Shown here piece after piece: positions 48,308 through 56,942 of a stretch of DNA of 64,000 nt. Below the pieces are notes generated by a model. The model was not told the DNA's origin. It saw only the letters and a program-made list of their open reading frames with translations, and searched no databases. The DNA lies in contig NZ_CP029552.1 of the NCBI RefSeq assembly GCF_003173775.1, positions 3,644,001 to 3,708,000 of the forward strand. Direction: 5' to 3'. Made by a program: the position numbers and the translations under genes. The DNA comes from Methylobacterium sp. 17Sr1-1 (GTDB lineage: Bacteria > Pseudomonadota > Alphaproteobacteria > Rhizobiales > Beijerinckiaceae). Numbering within the stretch: the stretch's first letter is position 1; the number at the start of each line of letters is the position of its first letter.

Positions 48308-48850
48308 ATGAACAGCGGCACGGCGAAACTCGGATCGCTCGAAGACAGCACCGCACTCCTGCAGAGCCACGTATTGGCGATCTCCGAGGCGATCGCCCGG
48401 ACGCGGCAGGAGATCGCCGAGATCCGGGAGGAGCAGGATGCCGGGCGCACCCGCGACGAGCTCAACGCCGTCGTGCGCGGCACCGAGCAGGCCACCGACA
48501 CGATTCTGACGGCCTCGGAGACGGTCGATGCGCTGGCCGGCGGGATCGCCCGGCGAGCCGGAGACGACGCGACCCGGGACGACGCCCTGGCGATCCAGGC
48601 CCAGATGCAGACGATCTTCGAGGCCTGCAACTTTCAGGACCTGACCGGGCAGCGGATCGCGAAGGTCGTGCGGACCATCGTCCTCGTCGAGGAGCGGGTC
48701 GCCGAGATGATGCGGCTCTGGTCCGGTTCCACCTCGCCGTCGCAATCGGCCGCGGAGCGGCGCCAGGGCGAGGATTCCCTCCTCAACGGTCCCGCCCTTC
48801 CAGGCGATGCCGCCGTCTCGCAGGACGCCGTCGACGCGATGTTCCCGTAG
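48308..48850 (+). CDS. cheZ: Chemotaxis phosphatase CheZ
   Basis: A 180-residue helical protein that dephosphorylates CheY-P. The catalytic pair lies in ACNFQDLTGQRIAKV (D111 and Q115), the exact place of the E. coli residues in FQDLTGQ, and the C-terminal SQDAVDAMF resembles the CheY-binding tail. The N-terminal half is one long helix. No che operon neighbours are present; the soluble receptor at 39932-41422 is the nearest chemotaxis gene. A TTTAA-containing stretch upstream (48247-48254) is at most a CtrA half-site. Confidence 0.82.
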   Translation: MNSGTAKLGSLEDSTALLQSHVLAISEAIARTRQEIAEIREEQDAGRTRDELNAVVRGTEQATDTILTASETVDALAGGIARRAGDDATRDDALAIQAQMQTIFEACNFQDLTGQRIAKVVRTIVLVEERVAEMMRLWSGSTSPSQSAAERRQGEDSLLNGPALPGDAAVSQDAVDAMFP

Positions 48851-49579
48851 GGGTTCGCGTCCGGGGACGGACGATCGGCGTCGTTTGTCGTGACGGATGG
48901 GCTGCGGGACAGTTCGGCGACGGTCCCGGTCCTCCCGGAGGAGGCTTTCGGCGCAGAATTGCGTGGGTCGAATGCCTGTTTGACTCACCGGCTGAGGCGA
49001 CATCCTCCATCGTCGCCCCGGGACCGCGAGAGCCGAACCCGGGATCCATATCTGACGACGAGGCCGAACGAAGCAGCCGACGTTCCGCCTCATCCTGCTC
49101 CGTCGGCGGATCCCGGGTTCTCGACTTCGTCGAGCCCCGGGATGACGTGGAGAATTGTCGATAGTTCGGTCATTCTTTGTATCCGCTTCTGACGTGAATG
49201 CCTGCTCCGTCTCATGTGTACACGCCAGTCGTCCGCGCATGGCTGGTCCGGGCGACAAGCGGCTTGTCCAAGATCGATAGTACCGCGCGAGCGGTCGGCA
49301 GCGCGCCCGCACGATCCAGAATTCACAATCTTCGGTTGAAAAAGCGGATCGAGCGCAGCTTTCGCCGATCGGTCTTCTCGTCATCTTTTCGAGATGGATC
49401 GACCTTGGCGCAAGGCCCGATAAACCTTTGGTGAGCAACCGCGTCTGATCGTGTTGTCGGACTTGATTCCAGTCATGATGTATATATCAATTATATGAAA
49501 ATTTTAACCTTTAACAAATGAACCGAATTCCCGCTCGATCGTTGATAGTGGCGATACGAAACAGAACGGGGCTTCGGGA
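48851..49579. other. Intergenic region, 729 bp, with inverted repeats
   Basis: No gene is supported; a plus-strand frame at 49198-49434 lacks a start signal and coding bias. The left half carries the repeat pair at 49011-49147. The right end (about 49470-49520) is unusually AT-rich (TATATATCAATTATATGAAA) and probably holds the promoter of the polysaccharide genes. Confidence 0.55.
49011..49147. repeat. Inverted pair of CCCGGGATGACG-family repeats
   Basis: The arm 49011-49047 is the near reverse complement of 49108-49147; both contain a CCCGGGATCC / GGATCCCGGG end and a GTCG..CCCGGG core. About 60 bp lie between. Together they could form a mobile, transposase-less composite of the family also seen at 10133, 19469 and 55324. 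Confidence 0.6.
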
Positions 49580-50815
49580 ATGCTGTGGAATAGCCGGGCG
49601 ATGCGCATCCTCATCGGTGCGCTGCTGCTTGGGGCGGCGGTGCTCGCGGTGCTGCCGGCGCTGACCGGCTATACCAGCCTCGACGGGACGGTGAATGCCC
49701 GCTTCACCGTGATCGCCGCGCCGATCGAGGGCGTGGTGTCCGACACGCCCCCGAAGGTCGGGACCGCCGTTCCCGAGAGCACGCAGCTGTTCCGGATCCG
49801 GAACGAGCGCATCGCCCGCACGGCGGAGGCGCAGCTGGAGGCCGATCTCGGCGCGACGCGCGAGCGCCTGCGCGCCCTCGAAGGGCAGATCGGCTCGCTC
49901 TCCGCCATCAAGACCGACCTCGCCGCCCGGCTGAGGGAGTACCAGCAGGCCAGCATCACCAGCGTGCAGCAGGAGATCGTCATCCGCCAGCAGCGGATCA
50001 CGGCGGCGCAGGCGCAGCAGGTCTCCGCGCAGGCCGACCTGGTGCGCAAGACGACGCTCGGCGCCACCGGTGTGGTGGCCGGCAGCTCCGTCGAGCAGGC
50101 GCGCGCCGCCTCGGTCGCGGCCACCAGCGAGCAGGCGATCGCCCGGGCCGACCTGGAGCGCCTCTCGCGCCAGCTGGAGGCGCTCCGAAAGGGCACCTTC
50201 GTCGGCGAAGGCCGCAACGACGTGCCCTACTCGCAGCAGCGCCAGGACGAGGTGGCGATCCAGCTCGCCAACGTGCAGATGCAGGCCCGGGCCGAGCGCG
50301 CCCGCATCCAGCAGCTCGAGCGCCAGATCGAACTCGAGCGCGACCGCAACGACCGGCTCTCGACCGCGGTGGTGCGCGTGCCCTTCGACGGCGTGATCTG
50401 GCGCAACAACGTCGTCGCCGGGTCCAACGTCGTCGTCGGCAACGAGCTGACACGGCTGCTCGATTGCCGCGACCTGTTCGTCGACATCCTGGTCAACGAG
50501 ATCGACTACGACGACATCCATCCCGGCGCGGCCGCGGAGGTGCGGCTGCTGGGCAGCAGCCAGATCATCCCCGGCACGGTGCTCTCGGTGCGCGGGTCGA
50601 GCGCGGCGGTCGAGGAGACCGTGCTCGCCGCCGTCCAGCCGGAGAGCCGCGGCAAGAGCGCCCGCATCCGCGTCGCCCTCGCGCAGAGCCCGATGCAGCG
50701 CGACTTCGCGAATTTCTGCCAGGTCGGCCGCTCGGTGCAGGTCCGGATCGCCCGCGCCACCAAGAAGTATCAGTTCCTGAATGGGTTGAAGAGCCTGTGG
50801 TTCAGTATCTCGTAG
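49580..50815 (+). CDS. Membrane-fusion (HlyD-like) protein of a glucan synthase pair
   Basis: A 411-residue protein: one N-terminal membrane helix (MRILIGALLLGAAVLAVLPAL), a first lipoyl-like half (TVIAAPIEGVV), a long coiled coil (about 80-245, Gln/Arg/Ala-rich), then the second lipoyl half and beta-barrel (VVRVPFDGVIWRNNVVAGSNVVVG, VDILVNEIDYDDIHPGAAAEV). This is the periplasmic adaptor topology of HlyD-type proteins, here without an ABC or outer-membrane partner. Its 3' end overlaps the GTG of the glycosyltransferase gene by 19 nt, so the two act together. BgsB of the rhizobial mixed-linkage glucan system is the best functional model. Confidence 0.75.
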   Translation: MLWNSRAMRILIGALLLGAAVLAVLPALTGYTSLDGTVNARFTVIAAPIEGVVSDTPPKVGTAVPESTQLFRIRNERIARTAEAQLEADLGATRERLRALEGQIGSLSAIKTDLAARLREYQQASITSVQQEIVIRQQRITAAQAQQVSAQADLVRKTTLGATGVVAGSSVEQARAASVAATSEQAIARADLERLSRQLEALRKGTFVGEGRNDVPYSQQRQDEVAIQLANVQMQARAERARIQQLERQIELERDRNDRLSTAVVRVPFDGVIWRNNVVAGSNVVVGNELTRLLDCRDLFVDILVNEIDYDDIHPGAAAEVRLLGSSQIIPGTVLSVRGSSAAVEETVLAAVQPESRGKSARIRVALAQSPMQRDFANFCQVGRSVQVRIARATKKYQFLNGLKSLWFSIS

Positions 50816-52794
50816 ACCTCGCCCCGACGCTCTTCGTCGTCGCGTTCTTCTTCCTGTTCAGCCTGAACTGGCCGCGCAACGCGACGTGGTCGCGGGCGAT
50901 CACCTGCCTCGTCGTGCTGGGAATCGCCCTGCGCTACCTCGTCTGGCGCTTCACCGCGACGGTGCTGCCCTACCCCGTGGACTGGAGCTTCGGCTTCGTC
51001 TGGACGTGGTTCGTCTTCCTGGTCGAGCTCGGCGCCTTCGCCGACATCCTGCTGTTCCTGGTCGCGATGAGCCGCACCGTCGACCGCAGCGCCGAGGCCG
51101 ACCGGCGCGAACGGGACTTCTTTGCCCGCGACGCCGCCGAGCTGCCGACCGTCGACGTGTTCATCCCGACCTACAACGAGCCGATCGACGTCCTGGAGCG
51201 CACCATCGTCGGGGCGCTCGCCCTCGAGTATCCCCGCGACAAGCTCACGGTCTACGTCCTCGACGACAAGCGCCGCGACTGGCTGCGGGAGTATTGCGAG
51301 AGCAAGGGCGCGATCCACGTCACCCGGCCCGACAATTCCCACGCCAAGGCCGGCAACATGAACAACGGCCTCACGGTCTCGTCGGGCGAGTTCATCGCCA
51401 TCTTCGACGCTGATTTCGTGCCCTACCGCAACTTCCTGCGCCGCACGGTGCCGTTCTTCGCGGATCCGACGATCGGCATCGTCCAGACGCCGCAGCACTT
51501 CTTCAACAAGGACCCGGTCCAGTCCAACCTCAGCCTGGAGAAGGTGTGGCCGGACGAGCAGCGCCTGTTCTTCGACGAGATGGCGGCGAGCCGCGACGCC
51601 TGGGACGTCAGCTTCTGCTGCGGCTCGTGCTCCATCGCCCGCCGCTCGGCCCTCGACGAGATCGGCGGCTTCCCGCACGATTCGATCACCGAGGACCTGC
51701 TCACCACCCTGGCGCTGCTCAACCGCGGCTACAAGACCCGCTACCTCAACGAGCGCCTGTCGATGGGGCTCGCCGCCGAGAACTTGAAGGGCTACTTCGT
51801 CCAGCGCGGCCGCTGGTGCCGCGGCGGCATCCAGACGATCTACCTGCATAACGGCCCGTTGCGCGGCCCCGGCCTCACCCTGTTCCAGCGCTTCATGTTC
51901 CTGCCGCTGTCCTGGCTCGTCCAGTACACCGTCCGCTTCGTGATCCTGGTGGTGCCGGCGGTCTATCTCTGGACCGGCGCCGCGCCGCTCTACTTCACCG
52001 GCACGCAGGACATCGTCTGGTACCAGCTGCCGGTGCTGGCGGCCTATTTCCTGCTGATGGGCTGGCTGACGCCGACCCGCTACCTGCCGCTGGTCTCCTC
52101 GGCGGTCGGCGCCTTCGCGACCTTCCGCATGCTGCCGGTGGTGATCTCCAGCCTGGTGAAGCCCTTCGGCGTGCCGTTCCGGGTGACGCCCAAGGGCTCG
52201 GGCAACGAGGAATCGGCGTTCGACGCCTACACCTTCTTCTCGATCGCGTTCTGGATCGCCGTCACGGCCCTCGGCCTCGTCGTCAACATCGTGCCCGAAT
52301 GGTCGCGGATCGGGGAGGGGGAGTTCTCGGTCGTTTCGGCCTGGTGGGCGGTCGTCAACATCGCGGTGCTGATGGTGGCGTCCCTGATCTGCTTCGAGAA
52401 GCCGAGGCCGCTCCTCGACAGCTTCGCGACGAACGAGCCGGCCCGGATCGAGCACGAGGACGCGGCCTTCGCCGGCCGGATCACCAGCCTCTCGCTCGAC
52501 GGCGGCATCGTCGAGTTCGACGGAGAGCCGGCTCTGCGGGCCGGAGACTCGGTGATCGTCGAGATGGAGCGGTTCCCGCACCTGCGCGGCACCGTCGAAG
52601 CGGTGTCCCGCCTGGCGGGGGGCGGCTTCGCCATGAAGGTCCGCTACACCCTGGAGGGCGAGTGCCGCGACCGGATGATCGTGAAGCTCTATACCGGGCA
52701 GTACTCGCAGGACATCCACGAGCTCGACAAGTCGGCGATCGCCAGCGGCCTGTGGTCCCGCATGTTCGGCCGCACCGTGCGGGCGACCGCCTGA
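50797..52794 (+). CDS. Cellulose-synthase-like GT2 glycosyltransferase with C-terminal PilZ-like domain
   Basis: A 665-residue polymerising glycosyltransferase. Two N-terminal membrane helices precede the GT2 domain: VFIPTYNEP, substrate Asp in VLDDKRRD (156-157), DxD as IFDADFVP (204-206), TED at 298-300 and QRGRW at 336-340. Four or five further helices follow, and residues about 545-665 form a beta-rich domain like the BcsA PilZ part, but the RxxxR is not clear and the second motif reads SLSLDGG. The only good start is GTG at 50797, inside the adaptor gene. The set fits BgsA-type glucan synthase activated by c-di-GMP; cellulose or another glucan is possible. Confidence 0.85.
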   Translation: MVQYLVDLAPTLFVVAFFFLFSLNWPRNATWSRAITCLVVLGIALRYLVWRFTATVLPYPVDWSFGFVWTWFVFLVELGAFADILLFLVAMSRTVDRSAEADRRERDFFARDAAELPTVDVFIPTYNEPIDVLERTIVGALALEYPRDKLTVYVLDDKRRDWLREYCESKGAIHVTRPDNSHAKAGNMNNGLTVSSGEFIAIFDADFVPYRNFLRRTVPFFADPTIGIVQTPQHFFNKDPVQSNLSLEKVWPDEQRLFFDEMAASRDAWDVSFCCGSCSIARRSALDEIGGFPHDSITEDLLTTLALLNRGYKTRYLNERLSMGLAAENLKGYFVQRGRWCRGGIQTIYLHNGPLRGPGLTLFQRFMFLPLSWLVQYTVRFVILVVPAVYLWTGAAPLYFTGTQDIVWYQLPVLAAYFLLMGWLTPTRYLPLVSSAVGAFATFRMLPVVISSLVKPFGVPFRVTPKGSGNEESAFDAYTFFSIAFWIAVTALGLVVNIVPEWSRIGEGEFSVVSAWWAVVNIAVLMVASLICFEKPRPLLDSFATNEPARIEHEDAAFAGRITSLSLDGGIVEFDGEPALRAGDSVIVEMERFPHLRGTVEAVSRLAGGGFAMKVRYTLEGECRDRMIVKLYTGQYSQDIHELDKSAIASGLWSRMFGRTVRATA

Positions 52795-52936
52795 CCCACA
52801 TGCACCAGCACGGGCCTGTGCAGAAAGCGGATGCAGGGCTCGGGGCGGCGCCCCGGCGCGCGGAGCGCTTGACGCTGGGCCGGCGATTCCGGACCATGGC
52901 GTTGCACGATCGAAAATCCCCGCCCACATCTCCCCG

Positions 52937-53419
52937 ATGCCCCTGATCGCCCGCCTTCGCGCCTACGCCGCCGAGATGTTCGGCGCGCCCGCCACGCCGC
53001 CCGACCCGGAGGCGGAGCAGCACCTCGCCGCCGTCGCCCTGCTCGTCCACGTGGCCCGGGTCGACGGCACGCTGGCCGCGGTGGAGCGCGACCGGCTCGC
53101 GCGCCTCCTCACCCACCGCTTCGCCCCCGACGAGGCGCGGGCGCGGGCGTTGATCGAGCGGGCCATCGGCTTCGACGACGAGACCCGCGACGTGGCCGAA
53201 CTCGTCGAGATGATCGGCCGCGACGTGCCGGAGGAGGAGCGGCGCGGGCTCCTCGGCCTCGCCTGGGCGGTCGCCGCCGCCGACGGGCAGGTGCACGAAT
53301 TCGAGGACGATCTCGTCTGGCGCGTCGGCCAGCTCCTCGGCTTCGACGACGCCGCGATCACCGCCACCCGGGCGGTCGCCCTGGCGGGCCTGCCGCTGCC
53401 GCAGGTCCCGGTCCGGTAG
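52937..53419 (+). CDS. TerB-like domain protein
   Basis: A 160-residue helical protein of the TerB/DjlA-N type: HLAAVALLVHVARVDGTLAAVERDRLARLL and GLLGLAWAVAAADGQVHEFEDDLVWRVGQLLG are the two pseudo-repeats, each with a conserved Asp-Gly (VDG, ADG) that in TerB binds metal. Members are linked to tellurite resistance or membrane stress but often of unknown role. It ends 6 nt before the amidotransferase gene. Confidence 0.8.
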   Translation: MPLIARLRAYAAEMFGAPATPPDPEAEQHLAAVALLVHVARVDGTLAAVERDRLARLLTHRFAPDEARARALIERAIGFDDETRDVAELVEMIGRDVPEEERRGLLGLAWAVAAADGQVHEFEDDLVWRVGQLLGFDDAAITATRAVALAGLPLPQVPVR

Positions 53420-53425
53420 CCGGCG

Positions 53426-54190
53426 ATGGTCAGCCCCTTCGTGATGCCGCCATCCGGGCGAAAGCCCGTGCTGCTGGTCCTGCACCAGGAGCAATCGACC
53501 CCCGGCCGCCTCGGCCGGCTGCTCCAGGAGCGCGGCCACTCCCTCGACATCCGCCGCCCCCGCTTCGGCGATCCCTTGCCGGAGACGATGCGGGACCATG
53601 CCGGCGCGGTGATCTTCGGCGGGCCGATGAGCGCCAATGACGGCGACGACTTCGTGCGCCGGGAGATCGACTGGATCCAGGTGCCGTTGCGCGAGGAGCG
53701 CCCCTTCCTCGGCCTGTGCCTCGGCGCGCAGATGCTGGCGAAGTGCCTCGGCGCCACGGTCTGCGCCCATCCCGACGGCAAGGCCGAGATCGGCTACTAT
53801 CCGCTCCTGCCGACGGCGGCGGGGCGCGACTTGGAAGGCGAGATCGGCCAGCCCTGGCCGTCCCACGTCTATCACTGGCACCGGGAGGGCTTCACCTGCC
53901 CGGCGGGCGCCGACACGCTCGCCACCGGCGACGACTTTCCGACCCAGGCGATCCGGGTCGGGCCGGCGGCCTTCGGCCTCCAGTTCCATCCCGAGGTCAC
54001 CCACGCGATGATCTGCCGCTGGACCGTGCGGGCCGCCGAGCGCCTGTGCCTGCCCGGCGCGCAGGACCGGGCGCGGCAGATCGAGGGCCGGCTGATGCAT
54101 GACGGCCGCGTGGTGGCCTGGCTCGACGCGTTCCTCGACCACTGGCTCGCCGGGGCGGGCGTGCAGGCCGCCGCGCAGACCGCGTCATGA
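53426..54190 (+). CDS. Class I glutamine amidotransferase-like protein
   Basis: A 254-residue protein of the GMP-synthase-like amidotransferase group. The nucleophile is C98 in FLGLCLGAQML; H188 and E190 in LQFHPEVTH complete the triad. The lid region (VIFGGPMSANDGDDF) is typical. Which substrate receives the ammonia is unknown; relatives have been linked to gamma-glutamyl-polyamine hydrolysis. It starts 6 nt after the TerB gene, and lrgA starts 10 nt after it ends. Confidence 0.85.
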   Translation: MVSPFVMPPSGRKPVLLVLHQEQSTPGRLGRLLQERGHSLDIRRPRFGDPLPETMRDHAGAVIFGGPMSANDGDDFVRREIDWIQVPLREERPFLGLCLGAQMLAKCLGATVCAHPDGKAEIGYYPLLPTAAGRDLEGEIGQPWPSHVYHWHREGFTCPAGADTLATGDDFPTQAIRVGPAAFGLQFHPEVTHAMICRWTVRAAERLCLPGAQDRARQIEGRLMHDGRVVAWLDAFLDHWLAGAGVQAAAQTAS

Positions 54191-54200
54191 TCGCCGCTTC

Positions 54201-54572
54201 ATGATCCTCAGCCTGACCCTGCTGCTGCTCTGCCAGCTCGTCGGCGAGATCCTCGCCCGCACCTTCGCGCTGCCGGTCCCGGGCCCGGTCCTCGGCATGG
54301 CGCTGCTCCTCGGGGTGCTGACCTTGCGCGACCGGCGCCCCGGCGGGCTGCCGGCGCCGCTCACCGACGGCACGCTGGAGCGCACCGGCAAGGGGCTGCT
54401 CGCCCATCTCTCGCTGTTGTTCGTGCCGGCGGGCGCCGGGGTGATCGGCCGGCTCGACGTGCTGGCCGCCCACGGCCTCGCGCTCGCGGCGGCGCTGGTG
54501 GTCTCGACGGTGCTGGCGCTGGTCGCCACGGTCTACACCTTCGCCTATGTCGCGCGGCGGACCGGGCGGTGA
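54201..54572 (+). CDS. lrgA: LrgA/CidA family holin-like membrane protein
   Basis: A 123-residue protein with four membrane helices and the family signature ALPVPGPVLGMALLLGVL followed by LLAHLSLLFVPAGAGVIGRLD. LrgA-type proteins pair with LrgB to control murein hydrolase activity or metabolite flux at the inner membrane. The ATG at 54201 lies 10 nt after the amidotransferase. Its TGA overlaps the GTG of lrgB as GTGA. Confidence 0.85.
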   Translation: MILSLTLLLLCQLVGEILARTFALPVPGPVLGMALLLGVLTLRDRRPGGLPAPLTDGTLERTGKGLLAHLSLLFVPAGAGVIGRLDVLAAHGLALAAALVVSTVLALVATVYTFAYVARRTGR

Positions 54573-55285
54573 CGGGCGAGTTCGCCCTCTGGGTGTTCCT
54601 GTCGCGCACGCCGCTCCTGTGGCTCACCGTGACGCTCACCGCCTACGTCGTCGCCGACCGGGTCTCCGCCGCCACCGGCCGCCACCCGCTGGCCAACCCC
54701 GTGCTGCACGCGATCTGGATGGTCGGCCTGGTGCTGATCGTCACCCGCACGCCCTACGCGGTGTATTTCGAGGGCGCGCAATTCGTGCACTTCCTGCTCG
54801 GCCCCGCCACGGTGGCACTGGCGATCCCGCTCTACGAGCACCGCAAGACCGTGACCCGGGTGCTGGTGCCGATGCTGGCCGCCCTCGTCGTCGGCTCCAC
54901 GGTCGCCCTCGTCACCGGCATCGGCACGGCCAAGCTCCTCGGCGTGCCGGACGCGATCCTGATCGCGCTGGCGCCGAAATCCGTCACCGCGAGCGTCGCC
55001 ATGGGCATCACCTCGGCGCTCGGCGGCGACCCGACGCTGACCGCCGTGCTGGTGATCCTCACCGGCATCCTCGGCGCCATCGTGGTGACGCCGCTCCTCG
55101 ACCGCCTCGGCATGAAGGATTACCGCGCCCGCGGCTTCGCGGCGGGGCTGGCCGCCCACGGCATCGGCACCGCCCGCGCCTTCCAGGTCAGCGAGGTCGC
55201 CGGCACCTTCGCGGGCATCGCCATGGGGCTCAACGCCTTCCTGACGGCGGTGCTGGTGCCGCTGGCACTGGCGGTGCTGCGGTAG
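54569..55285 (+). CDS. lrgB: LrgB/CidB family membrane protein
   Basis: A 238-residue partner of LrgA with about seven helices. Family marks are TRTPYAVYFEGAQFVHFLLGPATVALAIPLYEH and ALAPKSVTASVAMGITSALGG, then GTARAFQVSEVAGTFAGIAMGLNA. The GTG start overlaps the lrgA stop by four bases, ensuring coupled translation. Last gene of the TerB-amidotransferase-lrgAB run; an intergenic repeat follows. Confidence 0.88.
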   Translation: MTGEFALWVFLSRTPLLWLTVTLTAYVVADRVSAATGRHPLANPVLHAIWMVGLVLIVTRTPYAVYFEGAQFVHFLLGPATVALAIPLYEHRKTVTRVLVPMLAALVVGSTVALVTGIGTAKLLGVPDAILIALAPKSVTASVAMGITSALGGDPTLTAVLVILTGILGAIVVTPLLDRLGMKDYRARGFAAGLAAHGIGTARAFQVSEVAGTFAGIAMGLNAFLTAVLVPLALAVLR

Positions 55286-55323
55286 GATCCGTCGAACCGG
55301 CCGGCGAAGGATTGACCCTCCAT

Positions 55324-55360
55324 CGTCATCACGGGCTCCGCTGCGCGGCCCCGGGATGAC
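55324..55360. repeat. Intergenic inverted repeat, opposite copy of 10133-10172
   Basis: Bounded by CGTCATC and GGATGAC; its reverse complement shares CGGGGCCGCGCAGCGGAGCC with 10133-10172 base for base. It lies between the convergent lrgB and folC genes. Confidence 0.65.
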
Positions 55361-55416
55361 CCTGCGGGTCGCGACCGTTGTCGGGCACTTGTGCGACTCG
55401 ACGGCCTGACGGTCTT

Positions 55417-56718
55417 TCAGGCCTGCGCAACCGCCCCCGTCGCCGCCCGCAACGCCCCGACGAGGTGGAGCGAGCCGGTCACCAGCAGCCAGCCGCCGCG
55501 CCGCGCGGCGAGGTCCGCGGCCCGGGTGAGCGCGGCGCCCGGTTCGGCCACCGCCTCGGCCTCCATCCCTTCCGCCGCGGCGAGCGCCCGGAGCGTGGCG
55601 GCCGGGTGCCCGCGCCGCTCGGGCATCTCGGTCGCGACCACGCTCGCCCCGTGCCGTGCCAGCACCGCGAGGAAACCCGCCGCGTCCTTGTCGCCGGCGA
55701 GAGCCACCAGGGCGATGCAGGGCCCGGAGAGATCCGAGGCGCGGGCGAGGTCGCGCAGCACCGCCGCGAGGTTGAACGGCACGTGCGCCCCGTCGAGCAC
55801 TACCGGTACCGCCCCGGCCGCAGTCGACATGTGCCGGCGCTCGAGCCGCCCCGGCAGGCGGGCGCCCGCGCGGGCCTCGGCGTCCAGGAGGCTCGCGCGC
55901 AACGGAGCGCCGTCGCGGCTGCGCGACCCGTTTCCGCCGAGATGGTCGAGGACGAGGCCGGCGAGCGCGGCGTTCTCCTCCTCGATCGAGGCGCCGGCGG
56001 GAATCATCGGCCGCAGCACCGGGCAGCCGAGGGCGGCGGCGCGGGTGGCGGCGACCGCCCCGGCCTCGTCGTCGGCGGGCAGCGTGGTGACGAGCATCGT
56101 GCCGGGCTTGAGGATGCCGACCTTCTCGGCGGCGATGGCCGCGCGGGTGGTGCCCAGAATCTCGGTATGCTCCAGCGCCACGTTGGTGACGACCGCGACC
56201 TCGCTCGCCACCGCGTTGGTCGAATCGAGGCGCCCGCCGAGCCCGACCTCGATCACCGCCCAGTCGAGTTCCGCCTCGCCGAAGATCGCCAGCGCCGCGG
56301 CGGTGAGCACGTCGAACCAGGTCGCGTCCCGGCCCGCCGTGTCGTCGCGGCGCGCCGCCTCGTGGGCGTCGAGCGCGCGGGCGAGCGCCCGGGCGAGGCG
56401 CGCCTCCTCCACCGGCCGGCCCTGGAGGCAGACCCGCTCGGTGACCGATTCGACGTGGGGCGAGGCGTAGCGCCCGACCCGCAGGCCCGCCCGCATCAGC
56501 CCGGCCTCGATCAGCGCGCAGACCGAGCCCTTGCCCTTGGTGCCGCCGACATGGACCACCCGCAGGCGCTCGTGCGGCGCGCCGAGCCGGGCCAGCAGGT
56601 CGCGCATCGGATCGAGCCCGACCCGCATCCCGCCCCGGGGCCGCTTCTCCCAGTCGGTCAGGCGGTCGAGGCGGTCGAGGACAGCGGGAAGAGAGAGGTC
56701 GGAGGACGTCGGCGTCAT
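55417..56718 (-). CDS. folC: Folylpolyglutamate synthase / dihydrofolate synthase
   Basis: A 433-residue Mur-ligase-type enzyme adding Glu to dihydropteroate and folates. ATP-binding is at VHVGGTKGKGSVCALIEAGL; VIEVGLGGRLDSTNAV is the folate/Mg segment; LVLDHLGGNGSRSRDG and VPVVLDGAHVPFNLAAVL mark the C-terminal domain. Folate-bound C1 units are central in methylotrophy, and glyA is nearby. The gene is divergent from an AsnC-type regulator across about 220 nt. Confidence 0.93.
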   Translation of the reverse strand: MTPTSSDLSLPAVLDRLDRLTDWEKRPRGGMRVGLDPMRDLLARLGAPHERLRVVHVGGTKGKGSVCALIEAGLMRAGLRVGRYASPHVESVTERVCLQGRPVEEARLARALARALDAHEAARRDDTAGRDATWFDVLTAAALAIFGEAELDWAVIEVGLGGRLDSTNAVASEVAVVTNVALEHTEILGTTRAAIAAEKVGILKPGTMLVTTLPADDEAGAVAATRAAALGCPVLRPMIPAGASIEEENAALAGLVLDHLGGNGSRSRDGAPLRASLLDAEARAGARLPGRLERRHMSTAAGAVPVVLDGAHVPFNLAAVLRDLARASDLSGPCIALVALAGDKDAAGFLAVLARHGASVVATEMPERRGHPAATLRALAAAEGMEAEAVAEPGAALTRAADLAARRGGWLLVTGSLHLVGALRAATGAVAQA

Positions 56719-56942
56719 GGGTCACCCGTCGGTCGGTGCGGGGAGGGTGCCCAGGCGAGCGGCGGCTGTCGTCCCGCGCTCCCCGGTGGTTGGACCACCT
56801 TGAACCTCGCCAGTCACGCGGGACAGCCCCCCATAAGAGACGGGCCGGCCGCGGGCAACCGCCGTCGCGTCACCTTGTGCCGGCCCCGGCGGGCGGCTAC
56901 TCACCGGGACCGACCCCTCGCCCGCCAGGATCCCCCGCCGCC

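Noticed and set aside
49198..49434. Plus-strand ORF of 78 residues in the gap before the polysaccharide genes
   Set aside because: No start signal and composition unlike neighbouring genes; lies in a region with repeats and AT-rich promoter-like DNA.
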